Origin: Luidia sarsii
Taxonomy: Eukaryota > Echinodermata > Asteroidea > Paxillosida > Luidiidae
Direction of reading: 5' to 3'
DNA length: 64,000 bases
Assembly: GCA_949987565.1 (NCBI GenBank)
Contig: OX465108.1
Span: 949,656 to 1,013,655, forward strand
A program made the position numbers and the translations under genes. Under the pieces are notes generated by a model. The model was given only the letters and a program-made list of their open reading frames with translations. It searched no databases and was not told where the DNA came from. Shown here piece by piece: positions 44,056 through 54,930 of this stretch. The stretch's first letter is position 1. Every line of letters begins with the position of its first letter.

Positions 44056-44258
44056 AAGGGTTTTATACTTTTATAGGCCTGACGTTTCGATCCTAGCAGG
44101 ACCTTTCTCCAAGGCAGAGTCTTGCAGAGACTCTGCCTTTGAGAAAGGTCCTGCTAGGATCGAAACGTCAGGCCCACTAAATTTTAAAATTTACATTTTG
44201 GAAATTTAGTCAGTAAGCAGTTTGCAACATTTTTGTACATCACCTTAAGGGTTTTATA
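44056..44258 (+). mobile_element. Family A hairpin-head retroposon, best-preserved full copy
   Basis: AAGGGTTTTATA at 44056-44067 and 44247-44258 is an exact 12-bp target duplication. The 179-bp element has both head arms (GGCCTGACGTTTCGATCCTA / TAGGATCGAAACGTCAGGCC) separated by a short palindrome around TCTTGCAGAGACTC, then the tail through GCAACATTTTTGTACATCAC. Confidence 0.93.
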
Positions 44259-45570
44259 GCATCGTGCTTACACTCATGGTTCATATCCGTGCATGGTTGG
44301 TGACCACCGCATGCATTCCACCGCTGGTTGTGGTTATTCATAGGTGGTTGAAATGATTCATCAAATAGTACATTAAATTGAAATACGAAATCCATTCATT
44401 ATGACTAAATAACTATGAAAGAATCGGTGATAAAATGACACAAAGTTACCTTTCCAAGACGATCAAGTTTCTCCGTTGACCAAGACCTGAGCACCGTCTG
44501 TATACAATGTACACATCCCCAACCATGGACCATGGAGGTAGCATGGACATACCATGGAGGAAGGACATACCCATCGCCCTCGATCCTCCAATCTCTCGTG
44601 CGGCCTGTGCATTGTTTTGGGTTTGTGATTAACCGGAACCTCTTCAGGAGGTGTTGTTTATCTTTTTGGTAGTTCCTTTAGACTTCCTGTCTTGATGTTA
44701 CATAACACTCTTCCAGGTCTGACCGTGGGCCATTGAGTTGTTACGTAATCTTATGTAAATGACCTAAGATCGGAGTCACTGCCGGCTCCATTAATTGGGG
44801 CTCAGGTCGGCAGAGAGCAAAGCACAATTCAGCTCTTGAACTTTGGTTCAAGATTCGTTTGTTCTTGTACCCTAATGTACGTGCCTTTATTTGCATTTCA
44901 AAGTCAGTGTTTGTTGTTGTTGTTGTTGTTGTCTTGCTCGGTATAAATCTTGTTTTAGTCCTTCAGTGGAATGGCGAGAGAGCCCCCCCCCCCGGCTTGC
45001 AAGACAGCATCACCGATCACGCAACAGTGCCCGCGAAGAATTAACGCACGTACCGAACCTGCTAAGTGCAAAGCCTTTGTGTAGTCATTATCGAAACTCA
45101 TAAAACTCATCCAGGAGGGTATGACTAACACCATGCAGCTTTCTGATAGTCCTTCTTTTTTGTTCAGTCCTTCACACTTCTCTCTTTGATCTTTCCCCCT
45201 CTTATCACTAATCCCTACCCTACTCCTTGCCCTTCACTTCGATCTTCCCCCTCTTCTCACTAATCCATACCCTAAAAAAAGTCCTTTAATGTGCCGCCCC
45301 GGCTATGTGGGGAAAATAGCGCCCTCTAGTAGGATAGTTAGGCTGCCGTGAGCCATTGAGGGCGGTCTTTGAGTAGCAACAAAAAGTCCCATTTTATGCA
45401 TGCGTACAAATTCAGCAAAATACAACAAAATATAAATTCAGCAGTACCGTAAATTGTTTGGTGTTGTGAAAACAAAACCTCTAAAAACTACTCGAAATCT
45501 AATTATATCAATAGCACCCACGCGATGGACGAAACGGGTGTTTTGCGAACGTTGGGGGTAAACCTTACCT
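44259..45570. other. Gene-free stretch
   Basis: A short (TTG)n tract lies near 44909-44930 and a C-tract near 44980. No exon recognised. Confidence 0.4.
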
Positions 45571-45579
45571 TTCGACGTA

Positions 45580-46025
45580 CTTGGGTTGGGTTCTGTTGAG
45601 TTTGGGATGGGTTGGGTTTGGATGGGTTGGGTTGGTTAGGATTGGGTGGGTTTGGGATGGGTGCGGTTGGGTTGTGTTGAGTTGGGTAGGACTGGGTTGG
45701 GTTGGGTTGTGTTGGGTTGGGTTGGGTTGTGTTGGGTTGGGATGGGATGAGATGGGTTGGGTTGGGTTGGTTTGGGTTGGGTTGGGTTGGGTTGGGTTGG
45801 TTTGGGTTGGGTTGGGTTGCGTTGGGTTGGGTTGGGTTGCGTTGAGTTGGGTTGGGTTAGGTTGGGTTGGGTTTCGTCGGGTTGGGTTGGATTGGGAGGT
45901 GTTGGGTATAGAAGTGGGTTGGTCTGGGTTAGGTTGGGTTAACCCGGGATGGGTTGGGTTAATCTGTCTGTATGGGTTTGCCATGCTGTTTGGGTGATAT
46001 TGGGTTGGGTTCGTGTTGTTGGGTT
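45580..46025. repeat. (TTGGG)n pentanucleotide array
   Basis: About 85 degenerate TTGGG units with GATGG and GTTGT variants. The complement CCCAA gives spurious Asn-Pro-Thr-Gln frames. Potential G-quadruplex former on the plus strand. Confidence 0.95.
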
Positions 46026-46197
46026 AGACTCGAATGGATTGAGTTGGCTGAGTTGAACAGGACCAAATTGATGATGGTTTGAAAGAGTTCAGTCTGAGTT
46101 TGGCTTTATTTTGGACGGTTTTCACCCCCCCCAAAAAAAAAAAATACAAGTCCGAATCTTCCCCAATTGACAGACATACATATCCTTGATCACTTAC

Positions 46198-46502
46198 CTT
46201 CTGAATTTCAAAGAAACAAAATAACCCCACTGGAAAAGCTATAGAAAACACAAGAAGATAAATTCCAACAATTAGTGGAACAAAAATTGGCAGAGGGCTG
46301 GCTGATGTGCACGAGTGCGTCGGCATGTCGCAACGCACCAATGCAGGCTCGTTCCAGCACAAAAGGAAAGTAATCGACGCATAATTATTATCTTTCCCGG
46401 AAAACCAGACGCAAATTTTTTGCGCTTCCGTAGTCACGGCGGTACTGAATAGCCGCCCTTGGGGAGCCGTTCCTTGTTCTATGGTGAGCCCTTCCATCCA
46501 TT
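46198..46502 (-). CDS. Possible orphan exon with one transmembrane segment
   Basis: On the minus strand an open frame runs from acceptor-like CACCTCAG to a strong donor AAG|GTAAGT. It encodes an ectodomain-like stretch (EAQKICVWFSGKDN, FLLCWNEPALVRCDMPTHSC) and a hydrophobic span (IFVPLIVGIYLLVFSIAFPV). I do not recognise the family and found no partner exons on either side. It could be one exon of a receptor-like gene, or chance. Confidence 0.3.
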
Positions 46503-46884
46503 CTGAGGTGACCTAGGCATGTACTTTGATGCTTCTCCGACCTGGGTGGCCAGCCGACCGGAACGGCGTTGAGTGCAGGGACGTTGGTCTCACGGTCACT
46601 TCGTCCGAGGGAGCGGTCAGTCTATAATATATTTCATGTTTCCGACGGTCATTTGTCACGCTTTGCTGGAAACACGATCCAGCCGCTCGGCCGGCCTTTG
46701 ATCGATGATTATTACTCTGGGCAGTCGGTGGACGGCGGAAGTCGAGGGTCAAGATACCTATACTGGAGTCTCAAGCAGCTGGTGTGAGACTACACGGGCT
46801 GACTGACTGGAGGGGGAATCCTTGCCCTTATCAGCCGGGGTAATTAGACATCGGCCCATGTCAAACTGAAAAATAATTAAGTAG

Positions 46885-46995
46885 GAGGTTTGCGATGACC
46901 TCATCTCTGAAGAGAAGGGGTATGGCTCTGAAGAGAGCCGGTAACTCAACGCGTCGGGTATAGTGTGTCTGCCCGCCGTCAGGAGATACCCATGG
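46885..46995. mobile_element. Family B half-element
   Basis: GGTTTGCGATGACCTCATCT, GGTATGGCTCTGAAGAGAGC and CGGTAACTCAACGCGTCGGG, then GCCCGCCGTCAGGAGAT. The minus strand holds a CTGACGG...CCCGACG core, with GAAAC changed to GACGC. Confidence 0.65.
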
Positions 46996-47204
46996 ACAAC
47001 CCGCCTGCCATGATTTATCTCAGTGCATGTCAAGCCCTTTTCACACGAGGCTGACAAAACTCGCAAGGCTTGAGAAAATGTCTCATGCATGAGAAATCTT
47101 ACAAAAGTGCCATGAAAGGTTACCAATGCTTGAGAGTGACTGACGTCCCTGGTGCCGGTGAACCCTTGAGAGATTTTGTCGTAGGTTTGCACGGTGGAAA
47201 TACC

Positions 47205-47400
47205 AAGTAGGAGTTTTGCGGTAACACCATGTACATTATCTCTTAAGAGAAGGAGTGTGGCTCTGATGAAAAGAATCTCCTGACGACGGGCAAAATACAC
47301 ACAACCCGAAACGTTGAGTTACTGGCTCTTTTCAGCGCCATACTCTATTATAATGATGTACATGGTGTCACCGCAAACCTCCCTACTCGGTATTTGCACC
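47205..47400. mobile_element. Family B foldback element with hammerhead-like core on the plus strand
   Basis: Left arm GTTTTGCGGTAACACCATGT ... TCTCTTAAGAGAAGGAGTGT; right arm GGCTCTTTTCAGCGCCATAC ... ACATGGTGTCACCGCAAACC. The centre is a single motif: TCTC-CTGACGA-C-GGG...CCC-GAAAC-GT-T-GAG (47276-47322). Confidence 0.85.
47276..47322 (+). ncRNA. Hammerhead-ribozyme-like motif (family B)
   Basis: CTGACGA (fits CUGANGA), stem II GGG/CCC, then GAAAC-GT-T and GAG able to pair with the preceding CTC. Compared with 15079-15122, stem II differs in sequence on both strands (GGCC/GGTC versus GGG/CCC) but still pairs. This supports selection on structure. Confidence 0.45.
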
Positions 47401-47449
47401 ATGCAAACCTTTAAATATTTTATTATCAATAAAAAGACTGTTTGTGTAT

Positions 47450-47520
47450 GTCCTTGTCCCTTTGCCTTTGAGAAAGGTGCTGCCGGGATCGACACGTCAG
47501 GCCCTCTAACTTTTGACAAA
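47450..47520 (+). mobile_element. Family A truncated fragment
   Basis: CCTTTGAGAAAGGTGCTGCC with GGGATCGACACGTCAGGCCC: one right-hand head arm, no tail. Confidence 0.6.
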
Positions 47521-47589
47521 AAGACCTTGTGTGAAATGACAGAGAATGAAAACATTGCGGTACATGACTTGCCCGCGGCAGTCTTTCAC

Positions 47590-47966
47590 TTAAAGCCCCT
47601 GCACAACATTGGTCGAGGTCAAAGAATGAGCATCCATACGTTGTCTGATCCAACATATGCATGGAATAGCACACCTGTGAACATTTCAGCTCAATCCGCC
47701 CACCGAGTCTCGACAAAATAGTGAAAACCGCTTCATTTGTTTCGCGAAAATGCAGCATTCAACTTAGTACTGTTCCGAAAAATAGTTTAGATCTCGGTGA
47801 GGCGTAAACTATTCATTGTACTCTTTCCCCCAAAAATAAAACATTTTAGGCAGAAATATTTCAGTGCGAGGTTTCTTCTATAACCATCTTCAAACTGTAT
47901 AAGTTTCATGTAAATCTGTGAATATTTCTGTTTTTCGATCTTACCGATGTTGTGTAGGGGCTTTAA
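47590..47966. mobile_element. Family C TTAA-flanked foldback element, copy 2
   Basis: TTAA at 47590-47593 and 47963-47966 flanks a 369-bp element starting AGCCCCTGCACAACATTGGT and ending CGATGTTGTGTAGGGGCT. Interior similar to 41618-41977. Confidence 0.82.
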
Positions 47967-48594
47967 ACATCCGATGGTAATGAGGGGGGTGTCTTTCCAT
48001 CGCTCTATGCTGCAACCTTGCAGGGACACGTTTTATTCTTGCGTTCGTCAGAGATGGGGAACGGAGGCGTTCCCTTGACATGATGGATGGAACAATTAAA
48101 ACGAACAATGGAGGCGACCTATGCGGCTGGCCGACCAGCGGCCGCTTCAGAGACCGAATCCACGGCGTTCCGAGCCAGCGATTCATCCCTTTGCGGGGAA
48201 CATTCGAATGATGAAAAGTCAACAATAATGGCTGCATCGCCCGTGTCGGCATGCGGTGGTGGCGGCACAGGTTGAAGGGGGTCGTGCGATGAGTCCACTC
48301 GACGTCCTCCGAACCACTCGTCGAAATCCCAATTAAAGTCAATTGTCAGTTTAGCAGTACGGGGGGTAAGGTTCGATCACTCTAAGAAAGTTCCAGCAAG
48401 TTCGACCAACGTGTGAATAAAGCGACCACAAATGTCCTTTCACTTTCTTTCTTTGCTTATTCTGATCTCGATTGAGATCTCTAATTATTCATTTGTACTG
48501 TGAGAGAGAACAAAATGGAGTATGGAGCTGATGAAATATGACCCCATGAAAACAAGGTGAAAAGATGATTGGGGAAGCGAGGTCACGTTTAAGT
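47967..48594. other. Gene-free stretch with GC-rich patch
   Basis: 48060-48300 is open on several frames and GC-rich; I do not recognise a domain or splice pair. Confidence 0.35.
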
Positions 48595-48755
48595 GGAAGG
48601 TTTGCGGTGACACCATGTAGCGCTTATCTTTTCACTTCTTCTTTACCTTTGAGAAAGGTCCTGCTAGGATCGAAACGAGCAGTTTGCAACAGTGTTTGTA
48701 TTAACTTCACTTCTCTTTCAAGATGGAGTGTGGCTCTGAAAAGAGGTCACATTTG
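48595..48755. mobile_element. Family B element interrupted by a nested family A copy
   Basis: Family B sequence (GGTTTGCGGTGACACCATGT) is split by a truncated family A insertion (AAGGTCCTGCTAGGATCGAA, then GCAGTTTGCAACAGTG). The insertion is flanked by TTCACTTCT at 48631-48639 and 48706-48714. Family B sequence (AGTGTGGCTCTGAAAAGAG) then resumes. Confidence 0.75.
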
Positions 48756-48756
48756 T

Positions 48757-48786
48757 GACCAAACCAAACCAAACCAAACCAAACCC
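48757..48786. repeat. (AAACC)n microsatellite
   Basis: Five to six AAACC units following the family B fragment. Confidence 0.85.
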
Positions 48787-49620
48787 AGCTCAGCCCAGCC
48801 GACCCAACCTGAATCGAACCAAACATACAGCACAGTGTACTGCGTGCTGTGCAATCAAAGCGACGCCAGTAAAGCGGCCATATTGGCACTCGTATCTCCT
48901 TTTCTGGCCTTGCAACCCCAACCTGGGTTTCCTGCATTGGGATAGCAAGGCGAAGGTGACAAGGTGTTGGGTTTTGTGTGGAAAAAAAATTGTTGCACTT
49001 AGCGTATCATGCAGGCCTTAAGGTTATCAATACAAGTCACGGTTCCGAATCCCTGCACATGTACTTCTGTAAATCACTTCACACAACTATAATGCTGCTG
49101 GGAAAAGCGTGTCAATACGATGAACCGAAAACTCTTCAAATGGACAAAGATGCGTCACCAATGGCAATGTGTGTCTTACTGCTGTTTTACCTTAACTTAT
49201 TTGGTATGACAAGGTTACGTGAGCGATACAGTTGCCTCTTTCTCCCCGATGCGGGCACAGTGCCGAGTGCTGTTTGGCTCTTGCCTTGAACAATCAATGG
49301 GTGTTTTGATGGGACCCGCTAGAGCGAGGATAAACGACACCGTCGCACAAAGAACGGCGACAAAACAACATCCCCGGGCGAACTTTGAAAAGAAGTTCGC
49401 CTCGTAAAACTCGTATTACTGGGGTGGCCTACGGCGGTGTGTGATCAAAGGAGCTACAATCGCTGGAAAAATTGTTTGGGCGGTAAAAAAAAAAAAAACT
49501 TCCCAGTGACGTCGTACCACACGGACCGATGACGAGCTAACTGGATATGACGCTTTTGCCCCCTGGTAAACCTCGTTGGGTTGTTGTGCTTCACACTAAG
49601 AAAAAAAAAACGTGTTCCAA
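48787..49620. other. Gene-free stretch
   Basis: Nothing recognised apart from A-tracts near 49485-49498 and 49600-49610. Confidence 0.4.
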
Positions 49621-49621
49621 T

Positions 49622-50110
49622 ACAGGAGGGTTTGCAGTGACACCATGTATAAGGTCTCTAATAAAGAAGAGGTATGGTTCTGAAAAGAACCTGAGTGATA
49701 CCTAAGTGATCATTCAGAACCATACCTCTTCTTTAAGAGACCTTATACATGGTGTCTCTGCAAACCCTTCTATACCACCCTCCTCCTCGAGTCTCCTGAC
49801 GGCGGGCAGAGTACACACTACCCGAAACGTTGAGTTACAGGCTCTTTTCAGAGCCACACTTCTAGAGATATTCATGGTGTCACCGCAAACCTTCCACTAA
49901 ATATTTCCACCATGCAAACCGTCAAGGTTTGCATGGTGACACCATTATATACATCATTTCTTAAGAGAAGGAGTGTGGCTCTGAAAAGGGTCCCTGACGA
50001 GGTGCGGAGTATACGCTACCTGAAAAGTTGAGATAACGGCTCTTTTCAGAGCCATACTCCTTCTCTTAAGAGATGATAATACATGGTGTCACCGCAAACC
50101 TCCTACTCGG
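49622..50110. mobile_element. Cluster of three family B elements
   Basis: Copy 1 (49622-49780): arms GGTTTGCAGTGACACCATGT / ATGGTGTCTCTGCAAACC around GGTATGGTTCTGAAAAGAAC; centre deleted. Copy 2 (49785-49920) holds CTGACGG...CCCGAAACGTTGAG on the plus strand. Copy 3 (49930-50110) is a full palindrome with a diverged centre (CTGACGA...CCTGAAAAGTTGAG). The adjacency suggests tandem or preferred re-insertion. Confidence 0.78.
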
Positions 50111-51629
50111 TGCATGTATTAGGAAGCAGAGCCTATGCCACATTTCTTTTGGGTAGAGGAGAAAGTTCCCTTCTTGAAGTAGACGCCGAAACTTCAGGTT
50201 TGGCCATTCAGAGAACAAACAGTCGTCTGGAATAAGGCTGAAGAACCATACAAACAGACTTCTCAAATATCACAACTCAGCAAACCAGAACGAATGGAAA
50301 ACTTTCGCTTCTTTTGCAACCCCTTTTCCTCTCTTCGTGCGAACAAAAACCCATTTGAAATTCTCCCGGTGTTGATTTTTTTTTTGTATGGAACATCTTT
50401 TCGTCGGGACATATCTGGGACATCCTGGCGTCATTTTTGTTTTATCGGGCAGATTTCTCCCTCTGTTAGTTTGCTACGATTGTGCACGACCCTCGAGCCT
50501 ATCGCCGGCCCAAAATATACCACAAAAAGGACAAACCAGTCAGGTAGCGTTTTGTCTCTGTGCACGAACGCTTTCAGAAATCGTTTCGACAGCTCCACAA
50601 TTCCACAACTCCGTCTCGATGAAATCACGGTCCATACCCTTCAAGTCAGAGTCGACGAAGCGCGGAAAATGTACCACTCTCCTTTTTTTTGGTCGGGAGG
50701 TAACAACTTTTGACGGGTCAACCCCCAGTCCAGAATCGAAACAGAATGAATGCCCTGACAGATTTTTTTTTTTTTTTAATGGCTGCGAAAAAACCCAAAA
50801 AACAGTCACTCGATGTTTGGCCTTTATTCAAAGCTGCACGGCTGACGACTCTGTACTGTAGGCCCCTAAATATTATTTTTTTATTTACTCAGATGCTCGG
50901 AATCCCCGGGCAGATTTTGCTTAGGATCGCGTGACCAGCAAGGAGCGTTTTGCTTCAGGTCACCGAAGAGTGACCGTTCTTTGTCGATTTTCTCCGACAA
51001 ACGTAAAGAAATTGGGAGTCAATTTTCAATCCCTCGATAATTCAATACAAACGGTCCCATTCACACCATTCGTAAGACTCGATGCACTTGGATTTGAATG
51101 GAGACACAATGACAATGGCGACCCTAGCAACCAGACGCTATTAGTGTCGTGACGGTAAGGGGTGGGGGTCGCTTGAATGGGGGGGGGCACGTACATGCCC
51201 CGCCCCTCCCCTGTCCTCTTGTTCACCCCTGGTTTTCTTTACTCTATTATACCCCCTACCGAGATCGTCCGAGTACTCCCCTTATAAACTAGAAGGTCAG
51301 TGGGAGTGAGGCCAATAGTCATTAGACTTAATTTTCATTGTCGTATTTCAGCCCTAATGACGTTAATATGCATGAGAGAATACACGACGTATAATACGCG
51401 CCGTATAATACACTGTATAATTGTACACGCTCGACTTGACGCACGGTGTTCAGCGCTACAGCAAAAGGGTGTTGAGGAGTTGTGCTGTGGATGGACCGAC
51501 CGGAAAAAATTCCACTTGATTCAAATTTCACAGATCAATATTTTGAGCTTGAGGAATAGGTAGCGTGCCCTTCCAGCTTGGGCTGGTTTGGGGAGCGTTT
51601 CAGAAAACAGTCTTGGTTTATAAAGGGTT
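50111..51629. other. Gene-free stretch
   Basis: Overlapping open frames at 50290-50930 have no recognisable motif. Homopolymer tracts lie at 50762-50778 (T) and 51178-51187 (G). Confidence 0.4.
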
Positions 51630-51735
51630 TATTTGGCTGGGAGAGGAACCGATGAGTCGACGTTTCGAGCAGCGTACGCTCTGTCCACCGTCAGAGGGTA
51701 GTGTCATCACAAATCGTCACCACTGTGAACCCACC
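51630..51735. mobile_element. Family B central fragment
   Basis: GAACCGATGAGTCGACGTTT with CGAGCAGCGTACGCTCTGTC and CACCGTCAGAGGG. The minus strand reads CTGACGG...CTCGAAACGTCGAC, again hammerhead-like. Confidence 0.6.
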
Positions 51736-52309
51736 GTGCAATCCTTCCAATCTCGTCTGGAGTCATTGGCGCTACCCATAGTCACATGCACGTTAACGAT
51801 ATCCTGTAATACGTTGTCGCAAAGACCTCATCAGTGCGTCTATCAATAATAACGATTCCCCAAATAATCGTCTACAGGTTACAGAATTCATTAGCTCTCA
51901 AGATGGAGGCCTCACCACTCCTGGATAATTAGAAATATTGATGAAAATGTGCAAGGCGAATACATGTGTCTAATACGAACAAGCGGTGCGCCATGCTTAG
52001 CCCAGTGCGCATGTCACTGACGTCATCAGGCGGCCATCTTGAAGTGACAAAACAACGACGAGAAGCTCGAGCGAGATCGAGCGGGCAATAGCTCAGCTGC
52101 GTTCGTGTCAGGGACCGAGGTTGATCGATAGAGGTCTCTTATTTTATTTCTCAATCCGGGGATAGGGGAGTGACGTCAATCAAAAAGGGTGTTTACCAAT
52201 CACCAGATCAATTTCCAATTGTAAATACCTATTATGGCAAGATGCCGTGAAGTACTTATTGCCTTACGTCACCAATGCGCAAGGTCACCACGGGGAGTGG
52301 GGGATGTTA
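51736..52309. other. Gene-free stretch
   Basis: No exon or repeat recognised. Confidence 0.4.
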
Positions 52310-52370
52310 AATATGACGTTTCGATCCTAGCATGGTCTTTCTGAAACCGTGAGTCCTGCCTTTAGGTATT
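52310..52370 (-). mobile_element. Family A head fragment
   Basis: ATATGACGTTTCGATCCTAG with CATGGTCTTTCTGAAA, one arm only. Confidence 0.55.
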
Positions 52371-52699
52371 CAAAATATTCTGGAAATATCGAGACCGAGT
52401 CCGTGAGGCCTGGTCATCCAAGTCATGTCCTAGTCAAGAGTCACCACAAGGCCCAGCCCTGAGTAACCTTTAGACTGTAATAGAAAAACCACAAGATTTT
52501 AATAAATTTTAATAAATTCAAAATGGTCAAGCAAACCGTTCTGATTCAATTATTGTATCAATTCATCACACCAGCATGTCATTCATCCCTGCTTGATAGA
52601 ATTCAGTGAAGAGCTGTTTATCTGATAGGCCATGACTTGGCATCCTGTCTTGAACCGCTCTCTGTCAGACGATCTGTCTCTACCCTGAGCTTCTTCTAC

Positions 52700-53065
52700 C
52701 TGTAGGTACTTCCATGGTAGATGGGCAGAGGGTCTTTTATCCATTGTCCCTCCTGTACGCACCTTCGCTCGCAGCGCACGCTTTGCTACAGCTTCGCACC
52801 CCTTGACTGTTTCTGTTCCGAAGTGCAGCACTGTGAAATGTTCCAATAGCTTCTTCCCCCGTACTGCTACGCTTTGGAACTCTCTACCTACATCCTGTTT
52901 TCCATCTTCGTACAAACTGGATCTGTTCAAGAGGAACATGAATAGATTCCTTCCTTCCCTCTGTTGTCTTTCTTTATTTGTATATTCCTCTTCTATTTTA
53001 CCTGTAGCCATCTAAGTGGCTTTATAAGGACTTGTGTTTGGTGATCTTCCATAAAAAATATATAT
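52700..53065 (+). pseudogene. 5'-truncated non-LTR retrotransposon (LINE), C-terminus of reverse transcriptase ORF
   Basis: Plus-strand frame encodes TARFATASHPLTVSVPKCST-type sequence: RFAT..HPLTVSVPKCSTVK, SNSFFPRTATLWNSLPTSCF and LDLFKRNMNRFL. The FFPRT-x-x-WNSLP...FK box is the usual C-terminal end of LINE ORF2 proteins. A short 3' UTR (GGCTTTATAAGGACTTGTGT, TTGGTGATCTTCCATAAAAA) and a TA-rich tail end the element. The RT and endonuclease domains are missing, so it is dead. Confidence 0.8.
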
Positions 53066-53639
53066 ACCTCCTACACGAGTCTGTAAAAGCAGCTAGCTGG
53101 AAAATGGAGTCTATCTTAGCTTGCACTGAAGCCCTATTGCTGTCCTATAATGTTGCTGTATGTATTTCTGTCTGAGCATAAGACAGTCACGCAAGTCGAA
53201 TCCGAGTCAGTTTGTCACCGTGGATGGCGTCCGTCCGAATCCCGAGTCATACAAGCCTGCCTGCCCCTTTCCCCGATTCAAGTTGGGGCAGACATAATCG
53301 CCATTCTACGCTGGAGGGATGTCCGTGCGCAAAGGGAATGGCACGTCGAGACAAGTACACCACGTACCGACCTTGTGTTTCATCCCTATTACAGACAATA
53401 ACTGACTCTATGCGTGAAAGCTTCCATCATTCATAAGCAGGTGCGCAAGGCCCCCTCTCTCTCCCTCTCTCTGTTTACTGTTGTCATGGAAACGCATCCC
53501 CCGCCATTAAATCGATATTTGACCGTCTGTGACCCCTGTATGTACCCTCCCCACTGTGCAATGAATAGTCAGAGTATAAGGTAGTGTAAATAATGTGGTA
53601 AATTGCTTCCTAAATTGCTGAATTATTCGAAATTCCACC

Positions 53640-54147
53640 AACATCGCTACCACCGTCATCACCACCGTCACATCCACGATCATCAACACCACCATCAACA
53701 CAATCATCACCAATAGCAACAACAACACCACCGCCACCACCACATCACAACCATCACCATCACCACCACCACCACCGCCACCACCACCACCACCATCACC
53801 ACCACCGCCACCACCACCACCACCATCACCACGACCAACACCACCACCACCACCACCACCACCACAACCATCACCACCACCACCACCACCACCACCACCA
53901 CCACCACCACCACCACCACCACCACCACCACCACCACCACCACCACCACCACCACCACCACCACCACCACCACCACCACCACCACCACCACCACCACCAC
54001 CACCACCACCACCACCACCACCACCACCACCACCACCACCACCACCACCACCACCACCACCACCACCACCACCACCACCACCACCACCACCACCACCACC
54101 ACCACCACCACCACCACCACCACCACCACCACCACCATCATCACCAA
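53640..54147. repeat. (CCA)n trinucleotide array, ~500 bp
   Basis: From 53880 to 54135 the ACC/CAC repeat is essentially pure; the left part is interrupted by ATC and GCC. Read as protein it gives poly-Gly, poly-Val or poly-His. It ends about 690 bases upstream of the metallopeptidase start codon. The purity suggests recent expansion. Confidence 0.97.
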
Positions 54148-54833
54148 GCGTAGTTGTGCTCCGTGTTACATAGGATGGGGGCCGCAGCAGGTATGGACGT
54201 AATGCAGGCGGATAGTGCATGCAACGGGACAAGCTCTGGACAGGAAACATCCACAGGATGTACGCAGGTGACTATTCATTCAAACTGCTACGAGCTTCCG
54301 CCATCGAGGACAAGTACTTCAGTGTGCAAGGCAGGCAGCATCGGGTCTCTACTACCGCAGCCTTCTTTCCAGTCGGTATGGACGCGAGGCAAAACAAAAC
54401 ACATCATCTCCATGCCGTGAATTGTCATCCCCACCATCGGGGACATTTCTGTGCCAGGCACTAAATCTTGTGCGCCTTAAAAAGAAAATACCTGTTTTAA
54501 GGTAACGATTTTATTTGCATATCTCCACACCTGTTTAAATCGTTATCAGCGCGTGCCGCCTACTTGTCGGTGACTTCCATTGTTCGGCATTGGCCAATCA
54601 AGTTGCGTGAATACTTTGCTATGAATTATGCAGAGATTATGCAAATGAGCGAGGGCCGTGGGGTAGTGGTCCTAGCCGAGCGCTGAGGGAGTGAGGGGGT
54701 GGGGGAGGCTGTACAGTCTGGCCAAGCCTTAGTAGGTTCAAAAGTGGTGTTTCCAGGGAGAAATTCAATCACACACACCGGGCCTGCAAGACCGCGGACA
54801 TTGCAGTCACCGAGCCCACGATCTCAGCAAGAT
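54148..54833. other. 5' flank of metallopeptidase gene
   Basis: A GC-richer segment from about 54640 may hold the transcription start and 5' UTR. I see no clear TATA box or other promoter motif. Confidence 0.35.
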
Positions 54834-54930
54834 ATGGCGGCGACCACGCTCTCCTTGCTGCTCCTCGCCTGCCTGGCTTTGTCGGCCTTTCACGCCGGAA
54901 ACTGCCTGCCCTCCCCACTGTTTACCTTTG
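54834..54930 (+). CDS. Metallopeptidase exon 1 (signal peptide)
   Basis: ATG with G at -3 and +4. Encodes MAATTLSLLLLACLALSAFH and AGNCLPSPLFTF; donor TTTG|GTGAGC, phase 1. An upstream in-frame ATG at 54699 exists but would bury the signal peptide. Confidence 0.85.

Noticed and set aside
45565..45997. Asn-Pro-Thr-Gln-rich and Gly-Trp-Val-rich frames
   Set aside because: Translation of the (TTGGG)n array; no splice-supported gene structure.
45580..46025. Telomeric sequence
   Set aside because: The unit is TTGGG, not TTAGGG; it is internal and degenerate.
47941..48342. Possible zinc-finger (THAP-like) relic on the minus strand
   Set aside because: Only a vague resemblance in one frame; the Cys and His ligands are not in place.
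53507..54250. 247-codon poly-Gly frame and poly-Val frame
   Set aside because: Both are readings of the CCA microsatellite.
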